Positions 28,319-36,955 are shown, counted from the first letter of the stretch. The stretch: DNA of 64,000 nucleotides from Opitutia bacterium UBA4506 (GCA_002388665.1 DGMY01000044.1:1-64000), one strand, 5' to 3'. The notes: generated by a model from the letters alone, not told the origin. Program-made: numbers and translations.

Positions 28319-29503
28319 ATGAACAAACGGGGATTTCTCTTGTGCGGAATTTTTCTTCTGGCATCCGGCGTCTTGTTGTCCGCTGCGGGTCCGGCCTGGT
28401 TGTCTCAGGGGCCAAAGGTAGGGGAGGGACCGCAGTCGTTCGAGATCCCCCTGGAAGTCGAGGGGCAGAAATTGTATGTGGAGGTGGAGATCGGCGGTCG
28501 TACCCGTCGGTTTGTCGTGGATACTGGATCCCCATCGATGGTGGATGAGTCGATCGCCCGTGAGTTGAATTTGAAAGTAGTGGGGAAGAGCCAAGGGAGA
28601 GACGCCCATGGTGTGAAGATTGAGACCTCGATTGTTCAATCAGATCTGAGCGTGGGAGGTGTTTCCTTTGAGAAAGTTCCCCTGTTTTGCGCAGACTTCC
28701 TGGGTACGGTTCCTGTCCGATGTATCGTGGGAGACGGCATCCTTGGGTCGGAGCTGTTGGCCCTGGGCGCTTGGCAGATCGACCTGAAGGAGCGGGTTCT
28801 GCGTTTTTCGACCCAGGCGGAGACGCTGCCCTATGTCGAAAAGGCGACCGAGGGGAGTCTTCACGATTTTGGTTTTCCGCACGCACCCATTGTCGATGTT
28901 GTCTTTGCAAAAGAAGCGCGCAGCAAGGCGCTCTTTGACACTGGGGCTCCGGTCTATTTCTGGATCTCGCCCGATGATTATGCTGGGGCGCAGCGGGCTG
29001 GCGGAACCGGTGGGACGCTGGAGGGATTTGGCTCTCCCGGAGGTTCCTTGGGCGGGCAGGCACCGGCAGTTCCGAGGGAAATGGTGGAATTGACCTCTTT
29101 TTCGGTCGGTCCGGTCCAGATAGGAGTCGTCGAGGCACTCGTGAGGGAGTTGTCGCCGAGCCTCCTGGGCGTTCGTTTCCTCGATCACTTTATTGTAACC
29201 TTGGACCAGCCGAACGGGGCGGTGTTTTTTTATGAATATGCAAAGGGACCTTACATCGAGGATTCCTTTGGTCTCACTCTGGCCTTCGACGGGGAGGTGG
29301 CCGTCGGAACGGTTTGGGAGGGGTCGCCGGCTTGGCGTGCGGGCCTGCGGGCCGGGGATCCGTTGGACTCGATTAACGGAATGACCCTCGATTTTTCGTG
29401 TGAGAAGATTCGTCAGGCCATCGCTGCTTTCCAGGAACCGACGATCCGCATTGACTGGGAAGGAGGATCGGTTGAGTTGACGAAGGAAACCCGCGAATTT
29501 TGA
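28319..29503 (+). CDS. Tandem retropepsin-like aspartic protease with PDZ domain
   Basis: The 394-residue protein has a signal peptide (about 1-22) and two retropepsin-like units. Unit one holds VVDTGSPS (Asp68) and closes with GILGSELLALGAWQIDL. Unit two holds LFDTGAPVYFW (Asp207) and closes with SLLGVRFLDHFIVTLD. A C-terminal PDZ-like region (about 310-385, WEGSPAWRAGLRAGDPLDSING) follows. Two DTG motifs in one chain would form a pepsin-like covalent dimer, where retroviral enzymes need two chains. Substrates are probably periplasmic or surface proteins. The gene lies between lolD and the Arg/Ser-rich gene and seems to have its own start region. Confidence 0.8.
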   Translation: MNKRGFLLCGIFLLASGVLLSAAGPAWLSQGPKVGEGPQSFEIPLEVEGQKLYVEVEIGGRTRRFVVDTGSPSMVDESIARELNLKVVGKSQGRDAHGVKIETSIVQSDLSVGGVSFEKVPLFCADFLGTVPVRCIVGDGILGSELLALGAWQIDLKERVLRFSTQAETLPYVEKATEGSLHDFGFPHAPIVDVVFAKEARSKALFDTGAPVYFWISPDDYAGAQRAGGTGGTLEGFGSPGGSLGGQAPAVPREMVELTSFSVGPVQIGVVEALVRELSPSLLGVRFLDHFIVTLDQPNGAVFFYEYAKGPYIEDSFGLTLAFDGEVAVGTVWEGSPAWRAGLRAGDPLDSINGMTLDFSCEKIRQAIAAFQEPTIRIDWEGGSVELTKETREF

Positions 29504-29604
29504 TCAAATTCGTTTCGGGCAATAGAATTGTGAAAAAGAGTTCGAAGAGCATCGAGTAGTTTTTTCTTGTGGCTTTCTGTAGAGCTGGACGATCATTCTG
29601 GCGT

Positions 29605-30567
29605 ATGCCCGATTTTGAAGATCTCAGTCCCCAGAGGACTGAAAATACCGCTGAAACCTACAGCCCGAGTCGTAGCCGCAGTCGAAGCGGCTCCTCTAGC
29701 CGGAGTGGAAAGAGTTCTTCCAGCCGCCGCCCTCAAGGTGGGCAACGCAACTCGCGACGTTCTGCACCGAAATCGCCGAGGAAGAAGTCAATTTTTGCGC
29801 GGATCGCGCAGTTCTTTGGATCTATATTCGGATCAAAGCCCTCCCAGCCGAAGAAACGGAGTCAGGGGCAATCGCGTCCACCTTCGAAACGGGGAGAGGG
29901 CTCGCGCAGTTCTCAAGGCCGCCGATCGAGGGGCGAAGGAAATTCCTCCCGGCAGGGATCGTCTTCCCGGCAAGGATCGTCTTCCCGTCAAGGCGGCGAG
30001 CGCCGGCATCAGGGACGTTCACAATCTGGAAATCAAGACGGATCATCTTCGAATGGCCCGAAACGTCGTCGCCGTTCGCGCAGTCGTGGAAATTCGTCCT
30101 CGCAAGGGGCGCCCCAGAAGAAGGAACTGCATCCCGTTGTCGAACAGGAGAAGGTTATCCCGGTAGAGACTGAAGCGGTTGCGACACGGTATAGTCGACC
30201 TTCGGCCAAGACGGCAGCGGAAGTCGCAGCGAAGAATCTTGAAACCCAGCAGTCGAAGCAGGGAACAACCACGGGGAAGCGGAGCAGCTCGGGTCAAGGT
30301 GGCAAGAAGAATGGTGGTCGGAGTCGATCGGGCCAGTCTTCGGGCTCGCGCGGACCTCGCTCGGATGAACGGCAACCCAAAGAGGCGCCCGCACAGAAAC
30401 CTTTGAAGACTCCCCAGCCCGCTAAGCCAGTAATTGATGTGGTGGCTGCGATGGAGAACGTCGGGCCGATGGATTCTTCGGGCCGATATGGTCGGCGTTC
30501 GCTGCGCGGTGGGCGCAAAAGCCGTCCCAGCGAGTTCGGTCAGTCCGGCGGTTCGGGTAAATCCTGA
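29605..30567 (+). CDS. Arg/Ser-rich low-complexity protein
   Basis: The 320-residue product is basic and disordered, with long Ser-Arg and Ser-Gly-Gln runs (SPSRSRSRSG, SSRSGKSSSSRR, RSRSRGNSSS) and one short amphipathic segment (KKSIFARIAQFFGSIFG, near 60-76). The C-terminal third is Ala/Pro/Lys-rich. It resembles the SR domains of RNA-binding proteins by composition only; no folded domain or enzyme motif is visible. The ATG at 29605 (MPDFEDLSPQ) is preferred over a GTG at 29569. It is 18 bp upstream of murA. Nucleic-acid binding is a guess from charge. Confidence 0.6.
   Translation: MPDFEDLSPQRTENTAETYSPSRSRSRSGSSSRSGKSSSSRRPQGGQRNSRRSAPKSPRKKSIFARIAQFFGSIFGSKPSQPKKRSQGQSRPPSKRGEGSRSSQGRRSRGEGNSSRQGSSSRQGSSSRQGGERRHQGRSQSGNQDGSSSNGPKRRRRSRSRGNSSSQGAPQKKELHPVVEQEKVIPVETEAVATRYSRPSAKTAAEVAAKNLETQQSKQGTTTGKRSSSGQGGKKNGGRSRSGQSSGSRGPRSDERQPKEAPAQKPLKTPQPAKPVIDVVAAMENVGPMDSSGRYGRRSLRGGRKSRPSEFGQSGGSGKS
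29947..30000 (+). repeat. 18-bp in-frame tandem repeat in the Arg/Ser-rich gene
   Basis: Three units of 18 bp run head to tail. The first two (29947-29964, 29965-29982) differ at one position and encode the six-residue unit SRQGSS; the third is diverged. The tract is a likely site of length variation by slipped-strand replication, always in frame. Confidence 0.8.
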
Positions 30568-30585
30568 GCCAGTAGGAATACTGGC

Positions 30586-31884
30586 ATGGATGTAATCCGA
30601 ATCGACGGGGGTCGGCCACTGAGTGGTCGGATCACAGCTGGCGGGGCCAAAAACTCGGTGCTCCCCATCTTTGCCGCGTGTCTATTGACGGAGGACGAAT
30701 GCGTGATTCGGAACGTCCCCGATCTGAGCGACGTGCGGTACATGGCACGCATCCTCGAGTACGTGGGCGCGTCGGTGGTGGATGAAGGCAGCGGAGTTTG
30801 GCGAGTCAAGGCCGGCGAAGTGCGGCCGGAGGCTCCCTATGATCTCGTTCGCAAGATGAGAGCCTCGATCTGCTTGCTCGGGGCCTTGGTGGGTCGACTG
30901 GGGCAGGCCCGCGTCTCGATGCCGGGTGGCTGTGTGATTGGGCCGCGCCCCATCGATCTTCATCTCAAAGGCCTGCGCAAACTGTCCTGCAAAGTGGAAG
31001 TGAAAGCAGGGTACCTGCAAGTCGACGGAAAAGATCGTCGTGGAGGAGGAGTTTTTCTGGGCGGACGGTATGGAAGTACGGTGACGGGAACGGCCAACCT
31101 CTTGATGGCAGCGGTCACCACCCCGGGAACGACTCGCATCGAATGTGCGGCCTGTGAGCCGGAGATCGTGGACCTTTGTACCCTTCTTCGGGGAATGGGT
31201 GCCCGACTCGAAGGAGTGGGCAGCCCGACGCTGATCGTCCATGGAGTCGACTCGTTGAACGGAGTCGACCACACCGTGATCGACGATCGGATCGAGACAG
31301 GGACCTATTTGATTGCGGCCGCCCTGACAGGGTCGGACCTGGAAGTGAAAGGGGCTCCACCGGCGATGTTGGGAGCCTTGCACGACAAAATGGAGGAGGC
31401 CGGGATCGATATGATCTACGAAGACGGTCTTTGGCGAGTGGAGACCCGGGGGCAGCGCGCACCGGTGGACCTCATCACATTGCCCCATCCGGGATTTCCC
31501 ACCGACCTGCAAGCGCAGATGTGCACCCTAATGGCGGTGACCCCCGGAATCAGTGTCCTGACCGAACGGATTTACCCGAATCGTTTCATGCACGTGTCGG
31601 AGTTACAACGCATGGGGGCCGATCTGGCGATCGAAGGGGCTTCCTGCATCGTGAAAGGTGTTCGCTCCCTTTCGGGGGCGCCGGTTATGGCCTCGGACCT
31701 GCGGGCTAGCGCCGCACTCGTGCTCGCTGGGCTTGTGGCCACCGGGGAGACCTGGATTCAACGGGTCTATCATCTGGATCGGGGATATCAGCGGATGGAT
31801 GAAAAACTTCGGGCGGTCGGGGCGTCGATTGAACGGCTCCCTGCCGAGGAAATGCCAAAGGGATTGCTCGGAGAGGATTTTTGA
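30586..31884 (+). CDS. murA: UDP-N-acetylglucosamine 1-carboxyvinyltransferase
   Basis: The 432-residue enzyme transfers enolpyruvate from PEP to UDP-GlcNAc, the first committed step of peptidoglycan synthesis. The two-domain fold begins AGGAKNSVLP; the fosfomycin-target Cys loop MPGGCVIGPRPIDLHLKGL is intact, as are CEPEIVDLCTLL, DRIETGTYLIAAAL and DLRASAALVLAGL near the end. It has the usual length. Regulation is not visible. Its neighbours are an Arg/Ser-rich protein and gmd. Confidence 0.96.
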   Translation: MDVIRIDGGRPLSGRITAGGAKNSVLPIFAACLLTEDECVIRNVPDLSDVRYMARILEYVGASVVDEGSGVWRVKAGEVRPEAPYDLVRKMRASICLLGALVGRLGQARVSMPGGCVIGPRPIDLHLKGLRKLSCKVEVKAGYLQVDGKDRRGGGVFLGGRYGSTVTGTANLLMAAVTTPGTTRIECAACEPEIVDLCTLLRGMGARLEGVGSPTLIVHGVDSLNGVDHTVIDDRIETGTYLIAAALTGSDLEVKGAPPAMLGALHDKMEEAGIDMIYEDGLWRVETRGQRAPVDLITLPHPGFPTDLQAQMCTLMAVTPGISVLTERIYPNRFMHVSELQRMGADLAIEGASCIVKGVRSLSGAPVMASDLRASAALVLAGLVATGETWIQRVYHLDRGYQRMDEKLRAVGASIERLPAEEMPKGLLGEDF

Positions 31885-31942
31885 TCTTTACGGTTTCCTG
31901 CTCGCCAGAGAGGCTGAGTAGAGTCTACTATATTCGATAATT

Positions 31943-32989
31943 ATGGGTAAAAAAGTCGCGCTTCTGACCGGGATCACCGGGCAAGATGGTTCCTATCTTG
32001 CGGAATTATTACTGGAAAAAGGTTATGAGGTTCACGGGATGATCCGTCGATCGAGTTCCTTTAATACTGGAAGAATTGATCACCTGTTCAACGACCCCGA
32101 GATTCACGGCAAACGATTGTTTCTCCACTACGGGGATCTCACGGACTCGAGCAATCTGAACCGTTTGCTCGAGAAGGTACAGCCCGACGAAATCTATAAC
32201 CTCGGGGCGATGAGCCACGTGAAGGTCTCGTTCGAAGTCCCCGAGTATACCGCTGAGGTAGACGGGATCGGCACCCTGCGCTTTTTGGACGCCATCAAGG
32301 AAACCGGGTTGAAGACTCGTTTTTATCAGGCATCGACAAGCGAACTGTACGGAAAAGTTCAGGAAGTTCCGCAGACTGAGACGACCCCTTTCTATCCTCG
32401 CTCTCCCTACGGAGTCGCCAAGCTTTACGGCTTCTGGATTATAGTGAATTACCGCGAGTCCTATGGCATCCACGCCTGCAACGGGATCCTCTTCAATCAC
32501 GAATCACCGCGCCGCGGTGAAACCTTCGTGACGCGCAAGATCACCCGTGCCGCTGCGATGATTGCTCATGGCAAGCAGGAGATTTTGAAGTTGGGGAACA
32601 TGGACGCCAAGCGCGACTGGGGGTACGCCCCTGAGTACGTCGAAGGAATGTGGCGGATTCTCCAGCACGACGAACCGGAAGATTTTGTTCTCGCGACGAA
32701 TGAAACTCGTACCGTCCGTGAGTTTGTCAACGAGTCCTTTGATGAGCTCGGTATCTCTTTGGAGTGGGAAGGTGAAGGCATCGACGAAGTCGGTATCGAC
32801 AGCAAGACCGGTGTGAAGCGGATTGTTGTGGACCCTGCCTACTTCCGCCCGGCGGAGGTCGAACTCCTGATTGGTGACGCCACCAAAGCCAAGGAGAAGC
32901 TCGGTTGGGAACCGAAGACCAAGTTCTCGGAACTGGCTCGACTTATGGCGCGTGCTGACTTTGAGAAGATCGCACGTCGCGGCTACTAG
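31943..32989 (+). CDS. gmd: GDP-mannose 4,6-dehydratase
   Basis: The 348-residue SDR enzyme converts GDP-mannose to GDP-4-keto-6-deoxymannose. The NAD(P) motif TGITGQDGSYLAELLLEKG, the GMIRRSSSFNTGRIDHL loop, the catalytic STSELYGKVQEVPQTE (Thr/Glu) and YGVAKLYGF (YxxxK) are all present. The fcl gene follows 23 bp later and takes the product to GDP-L-fucose. Together they supply fucose for surface glycans. No glycosyltransferase is adjacent. Confidence 0.96.
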   Translation: MGKKVALLTGITGQDGSYLAELLLEKGYEVHGMIRRSSSFNTGRIDHLFNDPEIHGKRLFLHYGDLTDSSNLNRLLEKVQPDEIYNLGAMSHVKVSFEVPEYTAEVDGIGTLRFLDAIKETGLKTRFYQASTSELYGKVQEVPQTETTPFYPRSPYGVAKLYGFWIIVNYRESYGIHACNGILFNHESPRRGETFVTRKITRAAAMIAHGKQEILKLGNMDAKRDWGYAPEYVEGMWRILQHDEPEDFVLATNETRTVREFVNESFDELGISLEWEGEGIDEVGIDSKTGVKRIVVDPAYFRPAEVELLIGDATKAKEKLGWEPKTKFSELARLMARADFEKIARRGY

Positions 32990-33012
32990 TTGATTGATTG
33001 GTTGGGCGATTG

Positions 33013-33960
33013 ATGGACTCCGATTCAAAGATTTTCGTAGCCGGCCATCGCGGGATGGTAGGGAGTGCCGTCGTGCGCCGACTCAAGGCGTCAGGATTCT
33101 CCAATTTGGTCACGGCGACTCGGTCCGAGCTCGATCTGACCAATGAGGCGGCGACGCTGGACTTTTTGCAGACCCACCGGCCCGATGTGGTCGTGAACTC
33201 TGCAGCGAAGGTCGGTGGCATCCATGCGAACAACACTTATCCGGCGGAGTTCCTGCACGAGAATCTGGCGATGGGGTTGAACCTGGTGCACGGATCGTGG
33301 AAAGCAGGCGTAGGGCGACTGCTGAATCTGGGGAGTACTTGTATCTATCCTCGAGAAGCTCCTCAGCCGATTCCGGAGTCCTCTCTCTTGACGTCACCTC
33401 TCGAGAAGACCAATGAGGCCTATGCGCTCGCGAAAATCGCGATTCTAAAGCTTTGCGAGTATTACCGGAAGCAATACGGGGCACTCTTTCATTCGGCGAT
33501 GCCGACTAACCTCTACGGGACCGGGGATAATTACCATCCCGAGAACTCCCACGTTCTGCCTGGATTGATTCGCCGGTTTCATGAGGCGACCCAGAACGAT
33601 GCGGAAGAAGTCGTCGTGTGGGGAACGGGAACACCTCTTCGCGAATTTCTCCATGTCGATGATTTAGCCGCGGCGGTCTTGCACTTGCTCGAACTGGAGA
33701 ACCCTCCGGAATGGGTAAACGTAGGCACCGGGGTGGATTGTTCGATTCGTGAACTCGCCGAAACGATTGCCGAAGTGGTTGGTTTCAAAGGTCAGCTTAC
33801 CTTTGATCCGTCCAAGCCCGATGGGACACCTCGTAAGTTGACGGATATCTCGAGAATTCGAGAAACCGGATGGGCGCCAAAAATTGCGTTACGGGAAGGT
33901 ATTGAACGTACCTACGGGGAGTTCCAAGAAGGACTTCGGGACGAGACCGTTCGTCTATAG
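33013..33960 (+). CDS. fcl: GDP-L-fucose synthase
   Basis: The 315-residue epimerase/reductase turns GDP-4-keto-6-deoxymannose into GDP-L-fucose. It shows FVAGHRGMVGSAVVRRL, the LGSTCIYPREAPQPIPE loop, YALAKIAILKLCEYY (catalytic YxxxK) and GTGTPLREFLHVDDLA. The start at 33013 (MDSDSKIFVAG) is chosen over an ATG five codons upstream because it gives the standard N-terminus. It forms a two-gene operon with gmd. The gene converges with pal, and a 220-bp structured stretch separates the stops. Confidence 0.96.
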   Translation: MDSDSKIFVAGHRGMVGSAVVRRLKASGFSNLVTATRSELDLTNEAATLDFLQTHRPDVVVNSAAKVGGIHANNTYPAEFLHENLAMGLNLVHGSWKAGVGRLLNLGSTCIYPREAPQPIPESSLLTSPLEKTNEAYALAKIAILKLCEYYRKQYGALFHSAMPTNLYGTGDNYHPENSHVLPGLIRRFHEATQNDAEEVVVWGTGTPLREFLHVDDLAAAVLHLLELENPPEWVNVGTGVDCSIRELAETIAEVVGFKGQLTFDPSKPDGTPRKLTDISRIRETGWAPKIALREGIERTYGEFQEGLRDETVRL

Positions 33961-33975
33961 GTATTGATCACCCGG

Positions 33976-34179
33976 CCAACGGTCCACGGATTTGGGGTAC
34001 GCGGACGCTACGTTTCATTTCCACCCGTTGAGGCAGTCAGGCTAAGCCTGGAATTCCATTGACGCCCTCTTTGGGAGGTCATCCGATTCCCATAGCTCGA
34101 TCAGGTTAACTACCGAGTCGAGGAGACCTCGACAGTACTTGAGAGGAGCTCGTGGCTCCCCGTCTATCGCCCTGAAGCG
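33976..34179. other. Intergenic region with many stem-loops, candidate structured RNA
   Basis: Between the convergent stops of fcl and pal I can pair: CAACGG (33978-33983) with CCGTTG (34025-34030), enclosing GTCCACG...CGCGGAC; CAGGC/GCCTG around 34038-34050; GGAAT with ATTCC; GTCGAGG-AGA-CCTCGAC at about 34117-34133; GGAGC-TCGTG-GCTCC at about 34145-34159; and ATCGC/GCGAT near 34170. That is unusually rich for 200 bp. I see no tRNA, tmRNA, SRP or 6S signature on either strand, and no long open frame. Strand and function are unknown; some hairpins may be terminators for fcl or pal. Confidence 0.4.
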
Positions 34180-34180
34180 A

Positions 34181-34765
34181 TTAGCGTACGATGATTAGCT
34201 CGGCCTTACGGTCGAGGGCACGGCCTTCAGCGCCGGCGTTGGAGTCGGCATCGAGATCACCCTTTGAGAGGATTTCAACGCGAGAAGGATCGATTCCCAA
34301 GCTCACGATGTAGTCTTTCACGCTAGTTGCGCGGCGATCGCCGAGGGCCAAATTGTATTCAGTAGTCCCCTTCCAGTCGCAGTAACCCTCGATCAAGAGG
34401 TAGTCACTTGGAGCGGAGCGGAGTGTTTCTGCGACCTGTTCCAAGGCACCCCGGTCGCCGGGACGAACGTAGCTTTGGTCGAAATCGAAATAAATGGTTG
34501 GGAACATCCCGCGCAACTGTTCGCCCTCGAGGATATTGAAATTGGGGTCGCGACCGAAGAGGCCCTCGCTGGCCGCCAGATCGTCTTGATACGGATCTCC
34601 TCCGACTGAGGGATACGGGGGTTTATCCGGCAGGTTTGTGTAGTCCGGTCGGGTAGGGCTCTGGCCAATGACCGTAGCACTCGGATCCGGCTGTGATTTT
34701 TTGGAACAGGCGGAAAGAACAGCGAACAAGGCAATTCCGAGGCAAATACGATGGTGAAGGCGCAT
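34181..34765 (-). CDS. pal: Pal/OmpA-family peptidoglycan-associated lipoprotein
   Basis: The 194-residue lipoprotein has a signal peptide with lipobox LSAC (Cys at about 20), a disordered Pro-rich linker, and a C-terminal OmpA-like domain (about 90-194): YFDFDQSYVRPGDRGAL, IEGYCDWKGTTEYNLALGDRRA, and the peptidoglycan-binding Asp/Arg-type positions. In Gram-negatives Pal tethers the outer membrane to the cell wall with TolB. No tol genes are nearby. The upstream region holds a 9-bp inverted repeat. Confidence 0.9.
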   Translation of the reverse strand: MRLHHRICLGIALFAVLSACSKKSQPDPSATVIGQSPTRPDYTNLPDKPPYPSVGGDPYQDDLAASEGLFGRDPNFNILEGEQLRGMFPTIYFDFDQSYVRPGDRGALEQVAETLRSAPSDYLLIEGYCDWKGTTEYNLALGDRRATSVKDYIVSLGIDPSRVEILSKGDLDADSNAGAEGRALDRKAELIIVR

Positions 34766-34872
34766 GGTTCGTATGGTTGGAGAATTTCTCTACAGCGTAA
34801 AGCCTTTCTTTCGGTCGGAAAGGAAATCGTCGGTGGAAAAGTACTGGTTTGGTTTGGTGTGGAAGGTGGTGC

Positions 34873-34897
34873 TAAGAATTTGGATAAGAAATTCTTA
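34873..34897. repeat. AT-rich inverted repeat upstream of pal
   Basis: TAAGAATTT (34873-34881) and AAATTCTTA (34889-34897) are a perfect 9-bp inverted repeat with a 7-bp spacer, about 110-130 bp upstream of the pal start and downstream of the tgt stop. There is no U-run to make it a terminator, so an operator is possible. The rest of the 195-bp gap between tgt and pal shows nothing further. Confidence 0.35.
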
Positions 34898-34960
34898 CAA
34901 GTTCAATCGTAATGTGATCGAGAGGCGAAGATTTAGAGTCGGCAAAGATTTTCACTCTAT

Positions 34961-36157
34961 TTACTGGGAGGACGTCCACTTACGGTACTCCTCGGCGAAG
35001 GTTCCCTCGCGAATCGAGCGCCGAATCTCGCTGGCCATCCAGGCCATGAAGGAGATGTTGTGGATCGCGAGTAGCTGGCCGCCCAGGGTTTCGCCGGCTT
35101 TGATCAGGTGATGGATGTAGGCTCGGGAGAAATTGCGTGAGGCCGGGGCGGGGAGTCGCTCGTCGAGGGGAGAGAGATCCTCGCGGAAGCGGGCGTTCTT
35201 CAGGTTGAGGTGCTCACGGCCCTCGTTTTCCCATGGGCAGCACAGTGCGCCACCGTGGCGGGCGAGGCGAGTGGGGTGCACGCAGTCGAAGGTATCAATG
35301 CCTATGGCGGCCCCTTCCCATAGATCGCGCAATCCTCCGATGCCGAGGAGGTGGGTCGGGCGGTCATCGCGGAGGTGGCGCCGAGCCCAGCTGGTGACTT
35401 CACGCATCTGCTCCTTGTCGGAACCGAGAGAGCCACCAATGGCTTGTCCGAAAAATGGTTGATCTGCGACGAACTGAGCGCTTTCGCGGCGGAGATCTTC
35501 GTAAACGCCTCCCTGAACGATCCCGTAGAGGGCCTGAGTCCCGTCGTAGCCTCGCTCGAACTCCTCTCGACTGCGAACAGCCCAGCGGTGACTCAACTGC
35601 ATGGAGCGGGCGGTGTACTCACGCTCGACATGAAAAGGCGTGCACTCGTCGAGGACGACGATCAGGTCGGCACCAATCTTTTGCTGCGCTTGGATGGAGC
35701 TTTCAGGGGTGAGGAGAATTTTCTCCCCGTTTACGTAGGAATGAAAATGTGCACCTTCCTCGGTGATCTTTACGCCCGGTCCCTGTTTGCCGATCCGGCG
35801 GCGACCCTTGATCTCATCCGCGATCCAGCCGTGACCGATACTAAAAATCTGAAACCCGCCGGAGTCGGTGAGCATTGGACCATCCCATCCCATCATCTTG
35901 TGGATGCCGCCGTGCTTGGCGATGATGTCCGGCCCCGGTTGGAGGAGCAGGTGGTAGGTATTGGAGAGAATGATGTCGGCTCCCGCGCCCTGTACCTGAT
36001 CGATGGTGACCCCTTTGATCGCGGCTTTTGTGGCGCAGAAAATGAAATTGGGGGTCTCGATAATCCCGTGCGGAGTTTGGATGCGGCCGACCCGGGCCTT
36101 GGTCAGCGGGTCGGAGTGGAGAATATCGAAAGAAAACGATGATGAGTCGGTGGTCAT
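34961..36157 (-). CDS. tgt: tRNA-guanine transglycosylase lacking zinc-site cysteines
   Basis: The 398-residue TIM-barrel enzyme exchanges guanine-34 for preQ1 in GUN tRNAs. Catalytic and base-binding positions are intact: MLTDSGGFQIFSIG (Asp), IVVLDECTPFH, GGSLG, and the nucleophile in GIDTFDCVHPTR. In E. coli Tgt the zinc ligands are C302, C304, C307 and H333 within PLDPECDCYTCRN and TIHN. Here the aligned text is PLDERLPAPASRN, so all three Cys are replaced, while the final His (AIHN) remains. The frame is uninterrupted. Its start overlaps the stop of the queuosine-precursor transporter by ATGA, so a role in Q salvage is likely. Confidence 0.9.
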   Translation of the reverse strand: MTTDSSSFSFDILHSDPLTKARVGRIQTPHGIIETPNFIFCATKAAIKGVTIDQVQGAGADIILSNTYHLLLQPGPDIIAKHGGIHKMMGWDGPMLTDSGGFQIFSIGHGWIADEIKGRRRIGKQGPGVKITEEGAHFHSYVNGEKILLTPESSIQAQQKIGADLIVVLDECTPFHVEREYTARSMQLSHRWAVRSREEFERGYDGTQALYGIVQGGVYEDLRRESAQFVADQPFFGQAIGGSLGSDKEQMREVTSWARRHLRDDRPTHLLGIGGLRDLWEGAAIGIDTFDCVHPTRLARHGGALCCPWENEGREHLNLKNARFREDLSPLDERLPAPASRNFSRAYIHHLIKAGETLGGQLLAIHNISFMAWMASEIRRSIREGTFAEEYRKWTSSQ

Positions 36158-36918
36158 GATGAAATTTGCGTGGGGGCCTGTTTCGGGCGGGCCAGATAGA
36201 CGACGGGGCTGTCGAGGACGGCAACCAGCACTCGGAGCCCGTAGGTCCCGAGGATATAGGTAAAGATAAGGGGCTTCCAGCTGACCGGCTCCGGGGCAAA
36301 AACCACGAAAGCGAGAACGCTGAAGACGATGCTATCCACCAAAGCGGAAAACCAGGTCGAGAGATTGTTGCGGAGCCAGAGGTGCTTTCCCTTGGTGACC
36401 GTCCGCAATCGGCTGAAGACCCAGATATCGTTGAACTGGCTGATGAGGTAGGCGGCGAGGCTGGCAATCAGGATGCCGGGGGCTGGCAAGAAAATTGCCT
36501 CGAGGTGGTTCTGCATAGCGGCTGCGGAGGCGCCGAGCTCGCCTTCACTTGGGTCGAGTGGGCGGAAGGCAATGGCCGCGAACAGAAATAGGTCGAACAG
36601 GACCAGACCGACGAATCCGAGGATCACGCCCTTACGGGCTGCGGCCGCCCCGTGGTACTCGGTGAGAATGTCGGTGCAGAGGAAAGTCGTGGAGAACAGG
36701 ATGGTCCCGAGCGCTACGGGGTCGGGGAAGACGGAGAACTGGGTCAACTTGAGGACATGCAGATTCCCGCCGATGATGGCGACAGCCATGTACACATAGA
36801 GCCCCGCGGGGCCGAACCAGCGGTGTAGTGCCAGGATCACCGCGAACGCGGTGAGTAGGAGGCTGATCCAGATGAATTCCGGGGGGAGGGCCTGGAGTTG
36901 CTCGAGAAGTTCCCTCAC
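36154..36918 (-). CDS. Queuosine precursor transporter (YhhQ/VUT family)
   Basis: The 254-residue membrane protein has about six hydrophobic spans and the family-typical SVFPDPVALGTILFSTTFLCTDILTEYHG stretch in the first half (given here in parts: DPVALGTILFSTTF, DILTEYHG), with NLSTWFSALVDSIVFSVLAF later. YhhQ proteins import preQ0/preQ1. Four-base overlap with tgt strongly supports that job. An N-terminal hydrophobic addition (ISLLLTAFAVILALHRWFG) makes it slightly longer than the core family. It starts 37 bp after the surA stop. Confidence 0.85.
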   Translation of the reverse strand: MRELLEQLQALPPEFIWISLLLTAFAVILALHRWFGPAGLYVYMAVAIIGGNLHVLKLTQFSVFPDPVALGTILFSTTFLCTDILTEYHGAAAARKGVILGFVGLVLFDLFLFAAIAFRPLDPSEGELGASAAAMQNHLEAIFLPAPGILIASLAAYLISQFNDIWVFSRLRTVTKGKHLWLRNNLSTWFSALVDSIVFSVLAFVVFAPEPVSWKPLIFTYILGTYGLRVLVAVLDSPVVYLARPKQAPTQISS

Positions 36919-36955
36919 GCCTGAGTTCGGTCAAGTCACGATCGGTCGCGGCCGA

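Noticed and set aside
29567..30166. Alternative plus-strand frame of 199 codons over the Arg/Ser-rich gene
   Set aside because: It ends halfway through the interval and lacks the in-frame 18-bp repeat pattern; the 320-codon frame reaches murA with normal spacing.
33961..34180. 6S, tmRNA, SRP RNA or tRNA-like gene in the fcl-pal gap
   Set aside because: No T-loop, no CCA end, no SRP tetraloop core, and the ends do not pair into a 6S-like rod on either strand.
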